Shown: positions 1-9,496, numbered from the stretch's first letter. The stretch is DNA of 64,000 bases from JBNKZU01 sp050301795 (GCA_050301795.1 JBNKZU010000034.1:29389-93388); one strand, 5' to 3'. Numbers and translations: made by a program. The notes: generated by a model from the letters alone, not told the origin.

Positions 1-377
1 TTATCAACTCTATAACCTCGCATATCCATCACACCACCAATTCCTAACGACACAATGAGATAAACCGCCTCTGGATACGCTGCTTGTTCAATATCCAGTG
101 GTGATGGGTATGCATCTGTTGATGGGTGTGAATGATAGATTGCAAATAGTGATTCATTTGAATCTCTGATGGTTCGCATCGCATCAATCAACTGTTTTGG
201 ATCCATCTCGTATTGAACCGTCGTATCTTCAGCACAATTACGGATTGGATAGACCTTCTCCGGTGTATTATCAACAGCGGAAACCAGACCACATACCTCA
301 ACACCTCGACTTCGTATTGCATGGGTCAGGATTTGATTGACAATACTCCGGGGAAGAACAACCACATCAGGTACCAT
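1..377 (-). CDS. JAMM/M67-family metallopeptidase, partial (cut by left edge)
   Basis: The reverse strand reads from an ATG at 377 to the window edge with no stop, giving about 125 residues beginning MVPDVVVLPRSIV. The JAMM zinc-protease signature is visible: a Glu near residue 27 (GVEVCGLV) and HSHPSTDAYPSPLD near residue 80, matching the HxHPx7SxxD pattern. M67 enzymes of this prokaryotic type cleave C-terminal extensions from, or release, ubiquitin-like sulfur carriers such as CysO or ThiS/MoaD-like proteins. It overlaps the 3' end of the moeB-like gene by 11 bp, so the two are probably translationally coupled. The C-terminus lies outside the window. Confidence 0.85.
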   Translation of the reverse strand, partial: MVPDVVVLPRSIVNQILTHAIRSRGVEVCGLVSAVDNTPEKVYPIRNCAEDTTVQYEMDPKQLIDAMRTIRDSNESLFAIYHSHPSTDAYPSPLDIEQAAYPEAVYLIVSLGIGGVMDMRGYRVD

Positions 378-1125
378 GCTTAACACCCTTTCCACACACC
401 GGACAATCGAGGTCTTTCTTTAATGTGACTGTTCGAATAGTCATCGTTTCTGCATCCATGATCATTAATCGACCACTTAGTGGCTCTCCAACACCGGTAA
501 TGATCTTGATCGCCTCATTGGCCTGAATCGATCCGATGATTCCAACAACTGGCGCAAGAACACCGTTCTGTGTACAACGCATATCCTGCTCGCCTTCATC
601 CTTGTAAAGACAACGGTAGCACGGTGCATTCTTGTTGTCAGAAAATACCGATACCTGTCCCTCCATCTTAATCGCTGCACCCGAAACCAGTGGCGTCGAT
701 GTTTGCACTGATGCCTCGTTAATTGCAAATCTTGAACTGAAATTATCGGTCGCATCAATGATGACATCTGCCCGATCCGCAAGTGCATATAGTTCGTCGC
801 TCGCTAATTGATGATCAATAACCTCAACCGCAATCTCCGGGTTTAGTGCGTGAATCTGCTGTTTTGCTGAGTCTGTCTTGCGCTGACCGATGCGATCGGT
901 GGTATGGATGATTTGGCGTTGAAGGTTGGAGAGATCAACCTCATCAAAATCGACAAGGATCAATCGCCCGACGCCCGCGGCAGCAAGATAGATCGCAACC
1001 GGAGAACCCAGTCCACCCAAACCAAAGATGAGTACAGTGGAGTCTAAAAGGCGCTGTTGCCCAGCAACATCAACCTGAGGCAGCATGATCTGCCGACTGT
1101 AACGTAGTAACTGTTGATCGTTCAC
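367..1125 (-). CDS. moeB: MoeB/ThiF-type sulfur-carrier adenylyltransferase
   Basis: Length of 252 aa fits MoeB/ThiF/HesA E1-like enzymes, which adenylate the C-terminal Gly-Gly of a ubiquitin-like sulfur carrier (MoaD or ThiS) using ATP. Visible are the nucleotide-binding loop FGLGGLGSP near residue 35, the DFDEVDLSNLQRQ block near residue 60, and DATDNF near residue 125. Two zinc-binding CxxC pairs are present (CYRC near 170, CPVC near the C-terminus). There is no rhodanese domain. The downstream JAMM protease overlaps it, suggesting a coupled activation and processing pair rather than a purely molybdopterin role. MoeB and ThiF cannot be told apart from sequence alone. Confidence 0.9.
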   Translation of the reverse strand: MNDQQLLRYSRQIMLPQVDVAGQQRLLDSTVLIFGLGGLGSPVAIYLAAAGVGRLILVDFDEVDLSNLQRQIIHTTDRIGQRKTDSAKQQIHALNPEIAVEVIDHQLASDELYALADRADVIIDATDNFSSRFAINEASVQTSTPLVSGAAIKMEGQVSVFSDNKNAPCYRCLYKDEGEQDMRCTQNGVLAPVVGIIGSIQANEAIKIITGVGEPLSGRLMIMDAETMTIRTVTLKKDLDCPVCGKGVKHGT

Positions 1126-1214
1126 AAGAGGTGCTTCAAAGAGTAATTGAAACAGAGAGTATCGTATATCGACTGGATATAAAACCTGAAGAAATCGATC
1201 AGATGATTATCCGA

Positions 1215-1631
1215 TTATAAATAATTGCGCCAATGCTGAGGCCGGTTATCGCGGCAGCCGTGTTTTTTACTTTGATAACGATTGATATAGATCTTCAGCG
1301 ACTGACCTTCACACGATTCGCAGGTATTAAATCCGTAGTTAGAACACTCTGCATCTTCTGTGTAGTAGTAAAGTGCACGTTTGAGCTTGTCGACCAAGGT
1401 CGTATTTAAATGGAAGCCTAGCTCTGTTAATGCTTCATCAATCATTTGGAGTGAAATTTTTGAAAGATCATAGCGAATAAACAGCTCATGATCGGTTTGA
1501 GGTCTAACCTCTTCAACACCGTTGATATCGGCTAAAAAGAGCGCAGCTGAGTGAGCCTGCTTAGGATCAGGGTGGTAAGGAAAGAAACGTATTTCTCTAC
1601 TTTTTATGGCTGAATAGTTCTTGGAATCCAT
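1215..1631 (-). CDS. Conserved hypothetical protein, cysteine-rich centre
   Basis: 138 aa, family not recognised. The first 75 residues alternate predicted strands and helices in a beta-alpha-beta pattern reminiscent of small metal-binding (HMA-like) folds, but without the CxxC of HMA domains. A cluster CSNYGFNTCESC sits near residues 95-107, and the protein ends with the basic tail RPQHWRNYL, which looks conserved rather than random. It lies 20 bp downstream of prmC and upstream of moeB on the same strand, so it is probably the fourth gene of the hemA-prfA-prmC transcript. A role in metal or sulfur handling is only a guess from the cysteines and neighbours. Confidence 0.7.
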   Translation of the reverse strand: MDSKNYSAIKSREIRFFPYHPDPKQAHSAALFLADINGVEEVRPQTDHELFIRYDLSKISLQMIDEALTELGFHLNTTLVDKLKRALYYYTEDAECSNYGFNTCESCEGQSLKIYINRYQSKKHGCRDNRPQHWRNYL

Positions 1632-1651
1632 GTCACCAATTTAGCCCTATT

Positions 1652-2497
1652 TCACGAATAATCAACTAGTATTGCCATCGTAACACGAGGAAGATGATTT
1701 AGATCATAAAAACTCTGAATATTAATAAACCCTTTTTCGGTCAATACCTTAGCGATTTGCTCGGCTTGATCGAACCCATGTTCAAACACAATCATTCCTC
1801 CCGGAACAAGGTACGAAGAGGCATTGGCTGTGATGGCATTAATATCATCCATTCCATCACTACCGGAGGTCAGTGCAGACTGAGGTTCAAATCGGACATC
1901 ACCTTGATTCAAATAGGGACTTGAAGAGGCAACATAGGGGGGATTGGAGACAATTAAGTCAAACCGTGTGTTTACCGGCTCAAACCAACTTCCCGCTAAG
2001 AACGATACATTTGTAATATTGTTGCGACAGCGGTTTTCCTCAGCCACGGCTATCGCCTCACGACTGATATCGACGGCGGTGATCTGCCATTTGGGGCGCT
2101 CAGATGCCAGAGCTAATGCAATCGCGCCACTTCCGGTTCCTAAATCGAGCACTTGAAGTGGTTGTGGATCAAAATACTCCAACACCTTCTCAACCAAAAG
2201 CTCAGTTTCAGGTCTGGGAATAAGTGTCGCAGGAGTCACCTTGAGCGTTAGCGACCAGAACTCACGTTCGCCAAGAATATAGGCGATTGGCTCACCCGAT
2301 TTGCGTCGTTGAATCAACCGTTTGAAGTGATCCCAGGCATCACCTACAGCGCGCTCCGGCCAGGTATAGAGATAGATTCGCTCCCGACCCAATGCTGATG
2401 CTAACAAGATCTCACAATCGAGTTTCGCAGAGGTATCTATACCGTGTAGTTGCTGCGTTCCCCAACTGATTGCCTCACTGATGCTGCAATCGGTCAC
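1652..2497 (-). CDS. prmC: Release factor glutamine N5-methyltransferase
   Basis: 281 aa, close to the usual 277-290 aa of PrmC (HemK). It methylates the glutamine of the GGQ motif in release factors RF1 and RF2 using S-adenosylmethionine, increasing termination efficiency. The N-terminal helical domain covers roughly residues 1-85. The SAM-binding LDLGTGSGAIAL follows near residue 118, and the NPPY substrate-binding motif (VSNPPYV) near residue 187. Its start is only 6 bp past the prfA stop, so enzyme and substrate are co-expressed, the classical hemA-prfA-prmC arrangement of gammaproteobacteria. Confidence 0.97.
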   Translation of the reverse strand: MTDCSISEAISWGTQQLHGIDTSAKLDCEILLASALGRERIYLYTWPERAVGDAWDHFKRLIQRRKSGEPIAYILGEREFWSLTLKVTPATLIPRPETELLVEKVLEYFDPQPLQVLDLGTGSGAIALALASERPKWQITAVDISREAIAVAEENRCRNNITNVSFLAGSWFEPVNTRFDLIVSNPPYVASSSPYLNQGDVRFEPQSALTSGSDGMDDINAITANASSYLVPGGMIVFEHGFDQAEQIAKVLTEKGFINIQSFYDLNHLPRVTMAILVDYS

Positions 2498-2503
2498 TGG
2501 AGG

Positions 2504-3586
2504 TTATTCGCTTAATGCGGAGAGCTGATCCGCCTGATATTCATTAATTAAAGGCTCGATCACCATATCGAGATTACCCTCAAGAAACTCATCAAGCTTA
2601 TAGAGTGTCAGGTTAATTCGATGGTCACTCACTCGGCCTTGAGGATAGTTATAGGTTCGAATTCGTTCTGAGCGATCACCACTACCAACCAGCAGCTTAC
2701 GAGTAGAGGCTTGTTCAGCATTCTGCTTCTCCTGCTCTGCGCTATTGATTCTGGCTTGTAGAACCGACATCGCTTTTGCTCGGTTCTTATGCTGTGAGCG
2801 TTCATCCTGACACTCAACCACAGTACCTGTGGGTAGATGGGTGATTCGTATCGCTGAATCAGTTTTATTGACATGCTGACCACCAGCACCTGAGGCACGA
2901 AAGGTATCGACCTTTAGATCCGCAGGATTGATATCAATCGCCTCTAACTCATCCACCTCAGGCATAATCGCAACAGTACACGCGGAGGTATGAACTCGGC
3001 CTTGAGACTCTGTCTCAGGCACTCGCTGTACACGATGCGCCCCCGACTCAAACTTCAAACGTGAATAGGCTCCCTGCCCCTCTATTCTGGCAACGATCTC
3101 TTTGTATCCCCCATGCTCACCAAAGCTTTGGCTAATCACCTCCACCTTCCAACGACGCAATTCAGCGTAGCGCGAATACATACGGAATAGATCGCCAGAG
3201 AAGATCGCCGCTTCGTCACCACCGGTACCAGCTCGAATCTCAAGGTAGATATTCTTATTATCATTGGGATCTTTTGGTAACAGCAGTTTTTGCAGCTCAA
3301 GTGCCAAGGCTTCGTGACGCGCTTTTGCTTCTGACAGCTCATCTTCTGCCATCATCCGCATCTCTTCGTCATCCTCCTGCAACATCTCCTGAGCGGCATC
3401 AATATCATCCCCCGCACGAGTGTATTGTGCGAAACACTCTACAACCGGGTTCAATTGTGCATACTCTTGAGAGAGTTCGCGGAATCGATTTTGATCGGCA
3501 ATCACATCTTGATCCGCAAGCAGGGCACTAATCTCCTGCAAGCGCTCGGAGATGCTCTCCAGCTTGGCTAATAAGGATGGTTTCAC
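2504..3586 (-). CDS. prfA: Peptide chain release factor 1
   Basis: 360 aa, exactly the family length. RF1 recognises UAA and UAG in the ribosomal A site and triggers peptide release. The GGQ loop is seen as SGAGGQHVNKTDSA near residue 235. The stop-codon reading tripeptide (PxT in RF1) appears as PET in RVPETESQGRVHTSA, marking RF1 rather than RF2 (SPF). A coiled-coil-rich N-terminal domain spans about residues 1-110. It starts 4 bp after the hemA stop, so it is translationally coupled to hemA. Confidence 0.98.
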   Translation of the reverse strand: MKPSLLAKLESISERLQEISALLADQDVIADQNRFRELSQEYAQLNPVVECFAQYTRAGDDIDAAQEMLQEDDEEMRMMAEDELSEAKARHEALALELQKLLLPKDPNDNKNIYLEIRAGTGGDEAAIFSGDLFRMYSRYAELRRWKVEVISQSFGEHGGYKEIVARIEGQGAYSRLKFESGAHRVQRVPETESQGRVHTSACTVAIMPEVDELEAIDINPADLKVDTFRASGAGGQHVNKTDSAIRITHLPTGTVVECQDERSQHKNRAKAMSVLQARINSAEQEKQNAEQASTRKLLVGSGDRSERIRTYNYPQGRVSDHRINLTLYKLDEFLEGNLDMVIEPLINEYQADQLSALSE

Positions 3587-3590
3587 GGAG

Positions 3591-4853
3591 CTAATTGATA
3601 TCTGAATTGAGTTTAAAGAGGTCGCGGGCTAGATCGAGGATTTCACTTCTACCATCAAATCCCGCCTGTTTCATTCGATCGCATGGTGCATGCATCAGTC
3701 GGTTTGTTAATTGGCGTGCTAGTTCATTGATGACATCTTCAGGATTTCGTCCATTGCGAAGTTGGCGTAGCGCCATCTCACTCGCTTCATCACGCGTTGT
3801 TTCACACATCTGGCGATAACTGCGAATGGTATCTACGGCATCAAGTGAACGTATCCAGCCCATAAAATGGCTGACCTGAGTATCGATAATCTCTTCAGCC
3901 TGCTGTGCTGCTTCCTGCCGCGATTTCAGACCCTCTTGAATAATGTCATGAAGATCATCAACGCTATAAAGATAGACATCATCCAATTCGCCAACCTGAG
4001 TTTCGATATCACGCGGCACGGCAATATCAACCATAAACATGGGTCGATGCTTGCGTTTGCGTAGCGCTGCTTCAACGGCACCTTTACCGAGGATAGGTAA
4101 CTGGCTCGCTGTTGATGAGATCACAATATCGGCTTCATGCAGATGATCCGGGATCTCTGAGAGCGCGATGGCATAACCACCAAACTCCTGTGCAAGCGTA
4201 TGCGCCTTCTCAACAGTACGATTTGCAACAATGATTTGATTGATTCCGCTTTCGTGCAGATGTCGTGCAACCAACTCAATGGTCTCACCAGCTCCTATCA
4301 ACAGTGCGGTATGTTCGCCTAAGTCACTAAAGATCTGTTTTGAGAGGCTAACCGCCGCAAACGCAACCGAAACAGGACTGGCGCCAATTGCAGTATCAGT
4401 TCTTACCTGTTTTGCGACAGAGAATGTATGTTGAAACAGCTTGTTCAGCATGTGCCCCACAGTACCGGCATTATTTGCCGCACTGTAGGCTTGTTTCATT
4501 TGACCGAGGATTTGCGGCTCACCAAGAACCAGAGAGTCCAAGCCGCTGGCAACCCTAAGGATATGACGCACCGCATCACGTTCAGGATGTGCATAGAAGT
4601 AGGGTTCCACATCACTACGAGCGAGTTGATGAAAGTTTCTAAACCACTCCAAGACGATCTCAACATCATCATCAGCCATACCAAGATAGATCTCGGTACG
4701 GTTACAGGTTGAAAGTATCGCTGCCTCAAGCACACAGTTCTGAGCGGTTAACTCCCTCAGAGCATCGGGCATTTTCTCAGGCGTAAATGCAACACGTTCC
4801 CGTATCTCTACGGGTGCTGTTTTGTGGTTTATTCCAAATGCGTATATCGCCAT
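3591..4853 (-). CDS. hemA: Glutamyl-tRNA reductase
   Basis: 420 aa, typical for HemA. It reduces glutamyl-tRNA(Glu) with NADPH to glutamate-1-semialdehyde, the first committed step of C5-pathway tetrapyrrole synthesis. The catalytic cysteine lies in STCNRTEIY near residue 50. The NADPH-binding segment (LLIGAGETIELVARHL, near 185) and the C-terminal helical dimerisation domain follow. It is the first gene of the minus-strand run and diverges from the TPR lipoprotein gene across a 230-bp intergenic region, which must hold both promoters. In related bacteria HemA is controlled by haem-dependent proteolysis; nothing specific for that is visible here. Confidence 0.98.
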   Translation of the reverse strand: MAIYAFGINHKTAPVEIRERVAFTPEKMPDALRELTAQNCVLEAAILSTCNRTEIYLGMADDDVEIVLEWFRNFHQLARSDVEPYFYAHPERDAVRHILRVASGLDSLVLGEPQILGQMKQAYSAANNAGTVGHMLNKLFQHTFSVAKQVRTDTAIGASPVSVAFAAVSLSKQIFSDLGEHTALLIGAGETIELVARHLHESGINQIIVANRTVEKAHTLAQEFGGYAIALSEIPDHLHEADIVISSTASQLPILGKGAVEAALRKRKHRPMFMVDIAVPRDIETQVGELDDVYLYSVDDLHDIIQEGLKSRQEAAQQAEEIIDTQVSHFMGWIRSLDAVDTIRSYRQMCETTRDEASEMALRQLRNGRNPEDVINELARQLTNRLMHAPCDRMKQAGFDGRSEILDLARDLFKLNSDIN

Positions 4854-5083
4854 AAATCGTTATTTTTTGAGACTTTTTATAATCAAGTCGCCCATTTTGC
4901 TGTAGAGGAGGCTCTGATATCAAGTCATATCATTAAAATTGAGTTAATTGTCCTAACAAATCTCTTTTTTTCGTGTCCGAATAGCGCTAATCACCTACAC
5001 TGATATAGTATTAATGCCTTGAATCGAACAATTTTGAAACCAGATCTCGACATTTAACCCAATAGTCACATTATACTGACCCT

Positions 5084-6847
5084 ATGAACTCAACAGCCCC
5101 ATTAACAACCGTATTGATCGTTCTTGCATCAATTCTCTCATTCTCTTGTGTTTCAACGACACCACGAACTGATGATCATAAAGAAATATCACACGTTAAA
5201 GCCAACCCTGCCGAGCAACCTGCTGAGGATGAAAAACCAGGTTTCGATCTCCCAGAGCTAGAGCTTGATACCGCATTAACCTATGAGCTACTCGCGGCTG
5301 AGTTTGCCCGAACCAGCGGCGACTACGGGTTAGCAAGTGAGATCTACCTTAACAACGCCCGTAAAACCAAAGACCCTCGCCTAGCTAAAAGTGCGGCTCA
5401 AATGGCGATCTACAGTAAAGACTATGACACCGCAGAGATTGCCGCCTACTTTTGGGTCTCCATTGCACCGGATCATCCTGACGCCAATCAGTCCTACGCC
5501 TCATTATTGATCCAGAGAAACGAGCTTGAGTCGGCTGAGCCCTATATTCGCAAGGTGATGCACCATACCGATACTGATAAGGATAGAGGCTACGCGATCC
5601 TGGCCAATATGCTGCTTAAGGCGAAGGATAAAGAGAGAGCACTGGATTTGATGGATCGTATCGCTGGGGATGATCGCCAATCCGTTGCTCTTCTGTACGC
5701 CTCGGCACAGCTTGCCAGTCAGTTTGGAATGGTTGAAGAGACGGAACAGCGTCTTGATCAACTGTTGTCGCTTGAGCCTACACACCGAAATGCGATCATG
5801 ATGCGCTCAAGGGTCTACTTTCAACAAGGTGATATCAAACGTGCACTCGAACTTGCATTAGAGGGCGTTGAACTACACCCGAATGATTTCGATCTACGTC
5901 TGTTTTATGGTCGCCTTCTGGTCAATAACAAACAGTATAAAGAAGGGCTTATACAGTTTCGCATCTTAAACAAGCAGAAGCAGGACAATCTTGAGATCCG
6001 TTATTCACTCGGATTGCTTGCGGTTCAGGTAAAAGCGTTTGATGAAGCCGAGATCCACTTTCTGACACTCATTGAGAATGATCAGCATTACGCAAGTGAA
6101 TCGCGTCAGGCCATGGCACAAATCGCAGAGATGCGTGGCGACAAACAGTCAGCCATAAACTGGTATAAAAGCGTTCCGTATAGTGAGCACTACTATGTAT
6201 CACAATATAAAGCGGCGCAGTTGATCGTGCTACTCGACGGGATTGAGGCAGCGATCAAGCACCTTGATTCACTCGAATATCAGGATGAAGACGATACCTT
6301 TAAAGGTTATCTACTTAAAGGTGAGCTTTATCAGAGCAATAACATTTATGAAAAAGCTTATAGCGAATTCACACAAGGATTAGCATTAAAGCCAAACGAT
6401 ACCAGCATCCTCTATGACCATGCCATGTCTGCACAAAGTCTCGGACGGCTCGATATTATGGAAAAGGATATTAAACATCTGCTCACCATCGATCCAAACC
6501 ATGTCGCTGCACTCAATGCACTGGGATATACCCTCGCCGACCAAACGAAACGCTACCAGGAGGCCTATGACTACATCAAAAAGGCGTATGAGTTAAAGCC
6601 TGATGACGCGGCCATATTAGATAGTATGGGTTGGGTGCTCTATCGGCTCGGAAAAACACATGAGGCCGTTAAATACCTACGACAAGCGGCCAGCAAGAAT
6701 GAGGATGGTGAGATCTCTGCACACCTTGGCGAAGTATTATGGGCTTTAGGTGAGAAGAAGGATGCAAAAACCGTATGGGAAAATGCATTAAAATTCGCAC
6801 CAAAACACCCTATCCTCTTAAAGACGATCAAAAACCATAATCCATGA
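5084..6847 (+). CDS. TPR-repeat outer-membrane lipoprotein
   Basis: 587 aa. The N-terminus is a signal peptide ending in a lipobox-like SFSC (Cys near residue 22), followed by a low-complexity acidic linker. From residue 60 on it consists of tandem tetratricopeptide repeats (for example ALNALGYTLADQ and AILDSMGWVLYRLG near the C-terminus), which normally form a superhelical protein-binding scaffold. It overlaps lolB by 4 bp (ATGA) in a hemA-divergent arrangement common to many gammaproteobacteria, so a role in cell-envelope assembly near the Lol system is likely but unproven. The exact partner is unknown. Confidence 0.9.
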   Translation: MNSTAPLTTVLIVLASILSFSCVSTTPRTDDHKEISHVKANPAEQPAEDEKPGFDLPELELDTALTYELLAAEFARTSGDYGLASEIYLNNARKTKDPRLAKSAAQMAIYSKDYDTAEIAAYFWVSIAPDHPDANQSYASLLIQRNELESAEPYIRKVMHHTDTDKDRGYAILANMLLKAKDKERALDLMDRIAGDDRQSVALLYASAQLASQFGMVEETEQRLDQLLSLEPTHRNAIMMRSRVYFQQGDIKRALELALEGVELHPNDFDLRLFYGRLLVNNKQYKEGLIQFRILNKQKQDNLEIRYSLGLLAVQVKAFDEAEIHFLTLIENDQHYASESRQAMAQIAEMRGDKQSAINWYKSVPYSEHYYVSQYKAAQLIVLLDGIEAAIKHLDSLEYQDEDDTFKGYLLKGELYQSNNIYEKAYSEFTQGLALKPNDTSILYDHAMSAQSLGRLDIMEKDIKHLLTIDPNHVAALNALGYTLADQTKRYQEAYDYIKKAYELKPDDAAILDSMGWVLYRLGKTHEAVKYLRQAASKNEDGEISAHLGEVLWALGEKKDAKTVWENALKFAPKHPILLKTIKNHNP

Positions 6848-7434
6848 GAGTATTCATTACGCTCTGGCTGCTACTCATCGCAGGATGTGCCACAACACCA
6901 AAACAACTCCCAATCCCTGAGACATCGACCCTGTCTGAACAGCAACAAAGGCTGGCAAAGGTAAAAGAATGGGAGATCAGAGGAAAGATCGCTGTTAAAA
7001 GTAACGGCGACAGTTGGAGCGCATCCACACTATGGAAACAGTTGGATCAACACTATCAAATCAACCTCGTCGCCCCTTTTGGTCAGGGAAGTATGCAGAT
7101 CGAGGGGGATAATCATCACATTAAAATGATGACCGATGATAAAGCGATAGAGTCAGATCATCCACAACAACTGATGCATGAAAACCTGAATATCGATATA
7201 CCCATCACATCTCTGCGTTTTTGGAGCATTGGACTCCCAACATCCGAGGAATTCCTGCAACAACTTGATGAACAAGGTCAAAGCCAAACCATCAAACAGG
7301 CGCAGTGGTTGATCACGCTGGAAAAACAGCTCCCGTTTGGCGACTACCAGATCCCGACCCGGATAACGATGGAACATAACGACACCACGATTCGACTTTT
7401 TATCCATCGATGGCGCGAGATAAAACATGATTGA
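6844..7434 (+). CDS. lolB: Outer-membrane lipoprotein receptor LolB
   Basis: 196 aa, matching LolB. It takes lipoproteins from the periplasmic chaperone LolA and inserts them into the outer membrane. A short signal peptide ends at a clear lipobox LIAGC (Cys15), followed by Ala, a residue that does not cause inner-membrane retention. The mature part has the WEIRGKIAVK and FGQGSMQIEGD segments expected of the LolA/LolB half-barrel. The start codon overlaps the TPR gene stop (ATGA), and the 3' end overlaps ispE by 8 bp, so the three genes are tightly coupled. Confidence 0.95.
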   Translation: MRVFITLWLLLIAGCATTPKQLPIPETSTLSEQQQRLAKVKEWEIRGKIAVKSNGDSWSASTLWKQLDQHYQINLVAPFGQGSMQIEGDNHHIKMMTDDKAIESDHPQQLMHENLNIDIPITSLRFWSIGLPTSEEFLQQLDEQGQSQTIKQAQWLITLEKQLPFGDYQIPTRITMEHNDTTIRLFIHRWREIKHD

Positions 7435-8290
7435 TAGAATGCAGACCATCACCTGGCCGGCTCCTGCAAAGCTCAATCTGTTTTTACAGATCACCGGACA
7501 ACGCGAGGATGGCTATCACCTTCTGCAAACCGTTTTTCAAATCCTCGATTATGGTGACGAGATCACCATCACCCCGACCAACGATGGCATCATCACACCC
7601 CAATTCCAGCTTGAAGGGGTAAAGAGCGAAGATAATCTGATCATCAGGGCTGCAAAAAAGTTACAGCAAATCAGCCACTCATCAATGGGCGCAATCATCA
7701 ATCTAACCAAACGTCTGCCTATGGGTGGAGGTCTTGGTGGTGGTAGTTCCGATGCAGCAACAGCACTTGTCGCTCTCAATTTCCATTGGGGACTTGGATT
7801 CTCAACAGACGAACTCGCTCATATCGGTGCAGAACTAGGAGCCGATGTACCGGTATTTGTCAGAGGCGAATCAGCATGGGCAGAAGGGATAGGCGAACAA
7901 CTGACAACACTGACACTGCCTGAGAAATGGTTTCTGGTTTTGATCCCTGATGTTGCCATCGAAACAGCACAAATTTTTCGTGATCAGGAATTGACACGCG
8001 ACTGCCAAGCCATCAGAATACGCGACTTCCTGTCGGGTGGCGGTATTAATGTCTGCGAAGCAGTCGTTATTCGAGACTATCCTGAGGTTGCAGATGCACT
8101 GAAATGGTTGTCTCAATTTGGCACTGCAAGAATGACAGGAACCGGTAGTTGTGTTTTTGTTGAGTTTGATAATCAGCATCATGCTGAATCCGCGTTCAAT
8201 CAGCGACCAGAAAACTGGCAAGGGTTTATCGCTAAAGGTCTGAATCGCTCTGCGTTAATCACTCAATTAGAAACTGTAACTGACCACTAA
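7427..8290 (+). CDS. ispE: 4-diphosphocytidyl-2-C-methyl-D-erythritol kinase
   Basis: 287 aa, GHMP kinase superfamily. It phosphorylates the 2-hydroxyl of CDP-methylerythritol in the non-mevalonate (MEP) isoprenoid pathway. The N-terminal PAPAKLNLFL motif carries the conserved Lys and Asn. The glycine-rich ATP loop PMGGGLGGGSSDAATAL lies near residue 100, and the C-terminal GHMP motif TGTGSCVF near residue 240. The start could be ATG 7427 (better ribosome-site spacing) or the in-frame ATG 7439, which gives an N-terminus more like Escherichia coli IspE. It precedes tRNA-Gln and prs as in many relatives. Confidence 0.97.
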   Translation: MIDRMQTITWPAPAKLNLFLQITGQREDGYHLLQTVFQILDYGDEITITPTNDGIITPQFQLEGVKSEDNLIIRAAKKLQQISHSSMGAIINLTKRLPMGGGLGGGSSDAATALVALNFHWGLGFSTDELAHIGAELGADVPVFVRGESAWAEGIGEQLTTLTLPEKWFLVLIPDVAIETAQIFRDQELTRDCQAIRIRDFLSGGGINVCEAVVIRDYPEVADALKWLSQFGTARMTGTGSCVFVEFDNQHHAESAFNQRPENWQGFIAKGLNRSALITQLETVTDH

Positions 8291-8295
8291 ACCAT

Positions 8296-8370
8296 TGGGG
8301 TGTAGCCAAGCGGTAAGGCAGCGGGTTTTGATCCCGTCATGCGAAGGTTCGAATCCTTCCACCCCAGCCA
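8296..8370 (+). tRNA. tRNA-Gln (anticodon TTG)
   Basis: 75 nt with full cloverleaf pairing. The acceptor stem TGGGGTG/CACCCCA is perfect, the anticodon loop TTTTGAT gives anticodon TTG, the T arm GAAGG-TTCGAAT-CCTTC is perfect, and CCA is encoded. It lies five bases past the ispE stop, in the conserved ispE-tRNA-Gln-prs order. Confidence 0.98.
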
Positions 8371-8481
8371 TATTTATAAGGTGCATCAGTTTGCCTTTGA
8401 AAAAACTGAATGTTAGCTGTTAATTCGGCTAAATAATCCATACACTAACCATCGCTATAGTCAAAGTAAGAGGTTCTCAAA

Positions 8482-9432
8482 GTGTCGGACATGATCGTCT
8501 TTGCAGGCAATGCAAATACACAGCTTGCGCAGGAAATTGTCTCATATTTGGGGATGCCATTAGGCAAAGCAGTCATTGACCAATTCAGTGACGGCGAAGT
8601 GATGGTTGAGATCCTTGAGCATATCCGCGGTAAACACGTCTTTATTGTTCAGCCAACCTGTGCACCAACCAACGATCACTTGATGGAACTGATGGTGATG
8701 GTTGATGCTGCCAAACGCGCCTCTGCCGGTAGTATTACCGCAGTTGTACCCTATTTTGGCTATGCGCGTCAGGATAGACGTCCCCGCTCATCACGAGTTG
8801 CGATTACAGCCAAGGTCGTTGCAAATATGCTCACGGTCGCCGGGGTGGATAAATTACTCACCGTTGATCTCCATGCCGATCAGATACAGGGATTTTTTGA
8901 TATTCCTGTTGATAATGTCTATGCCTCACCACTTTTATTAGGTGATGTATGGAAAACCATGGGTGGCCCCGAATTAATGGTGGTTTCGCCTGATGTTGGT
9001 GGTGTTGTGCGAGCGCGCGCTTTAGCCAAACGTCTTGATGATGCCGATCTTGCAATTATTGATAAACGTCGTCCAAAAGCGAATGTTGCACAAGTTATGC
9101 ATATTATCGGCGATGTTAAAGACCGAACCTGCGTCCTGATTGATGATCTCGTCGATACTGCAGGTACGCTTTGTCAGGCAGCAACCGCGTTAAAGAAGCA
9201 TGGCGCTATAAAAGTGAAGGCCTATATCACCCATCCGGTGCTATCTGGGCCAGCCATCGACAACATTATGAAATCCGAGCTGGATGAATTGATTGTCACC
9301 GACACAATTCCCCTTAGCCCTGAGGCCGCAGCTTGTGATAAGATCCGCCAGCTTTCCGTAGCGGAGATGTTAGCAGAGACGATTAGACGTATGCACAACG
9401 ACGAATCGGTTAGCTCTCTATATATGGATTAA
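8482..9432 (+). CDS. prs: Ribose-phosphate pyrophosphokinase
   Basis: 316 aa, the usual length of class I PRPP synthase. It transfers pyrophosphate from ATP to ribose-5-phosphate, making PRPP for purine, pyrimidine, His, Trp and NAD synthesis. The ATP-binding VPYFGYARQDRR region lies near residue 95 and the PRPP-binding loop VLIDDLVDTAGTL near residue 218. The start is taken as GTG at 8482 because AAGAGG lies 8 nt upstream; the ATG at 8491 is 17 nt from that site. A compact hairpin plus T-run follows before rplY. Confidence 0.97.
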   Translation: MSDMIVFAGNANTQLAQEIVSYLGMPLGKAVIDQFSDGEVMVEILEHIRGKHVFIVQPTCAPTNDHLMELMVMVDAAKRASAGSITAVVPYFGYARQDRRPRSSRVAITAKVVANMLTVAGVDKLLTVDLHADQIQGFFDIPVDNVYASPLLLGDVWKTMGGPELMVVSPDVGGVVRARALAKRLDDADLAIIDKRRPKANVAQVMHIIGDVKDRTCVLIDDLVDTAGTLCQAATALKKHGAIKVKAYITHPVLSGPAIDNIMKSELDELIVTDTIPLSPEAAACDKIRQLSVAEMLAETIRRMHNDESVSSLYMD

Positions 9433-9496
9433 CAGTTTCGAGATCTGTCTAAACCACAGTCTCAAAACCATGTCTTGGTCGCAAAGACGTGGACAC

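Noticed and set aside
4428..4712. 94-codon frame antisense to hemA
   Set aside because: Fully inside the well-conserved hemA coding region, with no own ribosome site or family; a shadow frame, as are all other long frames opposite real genes.
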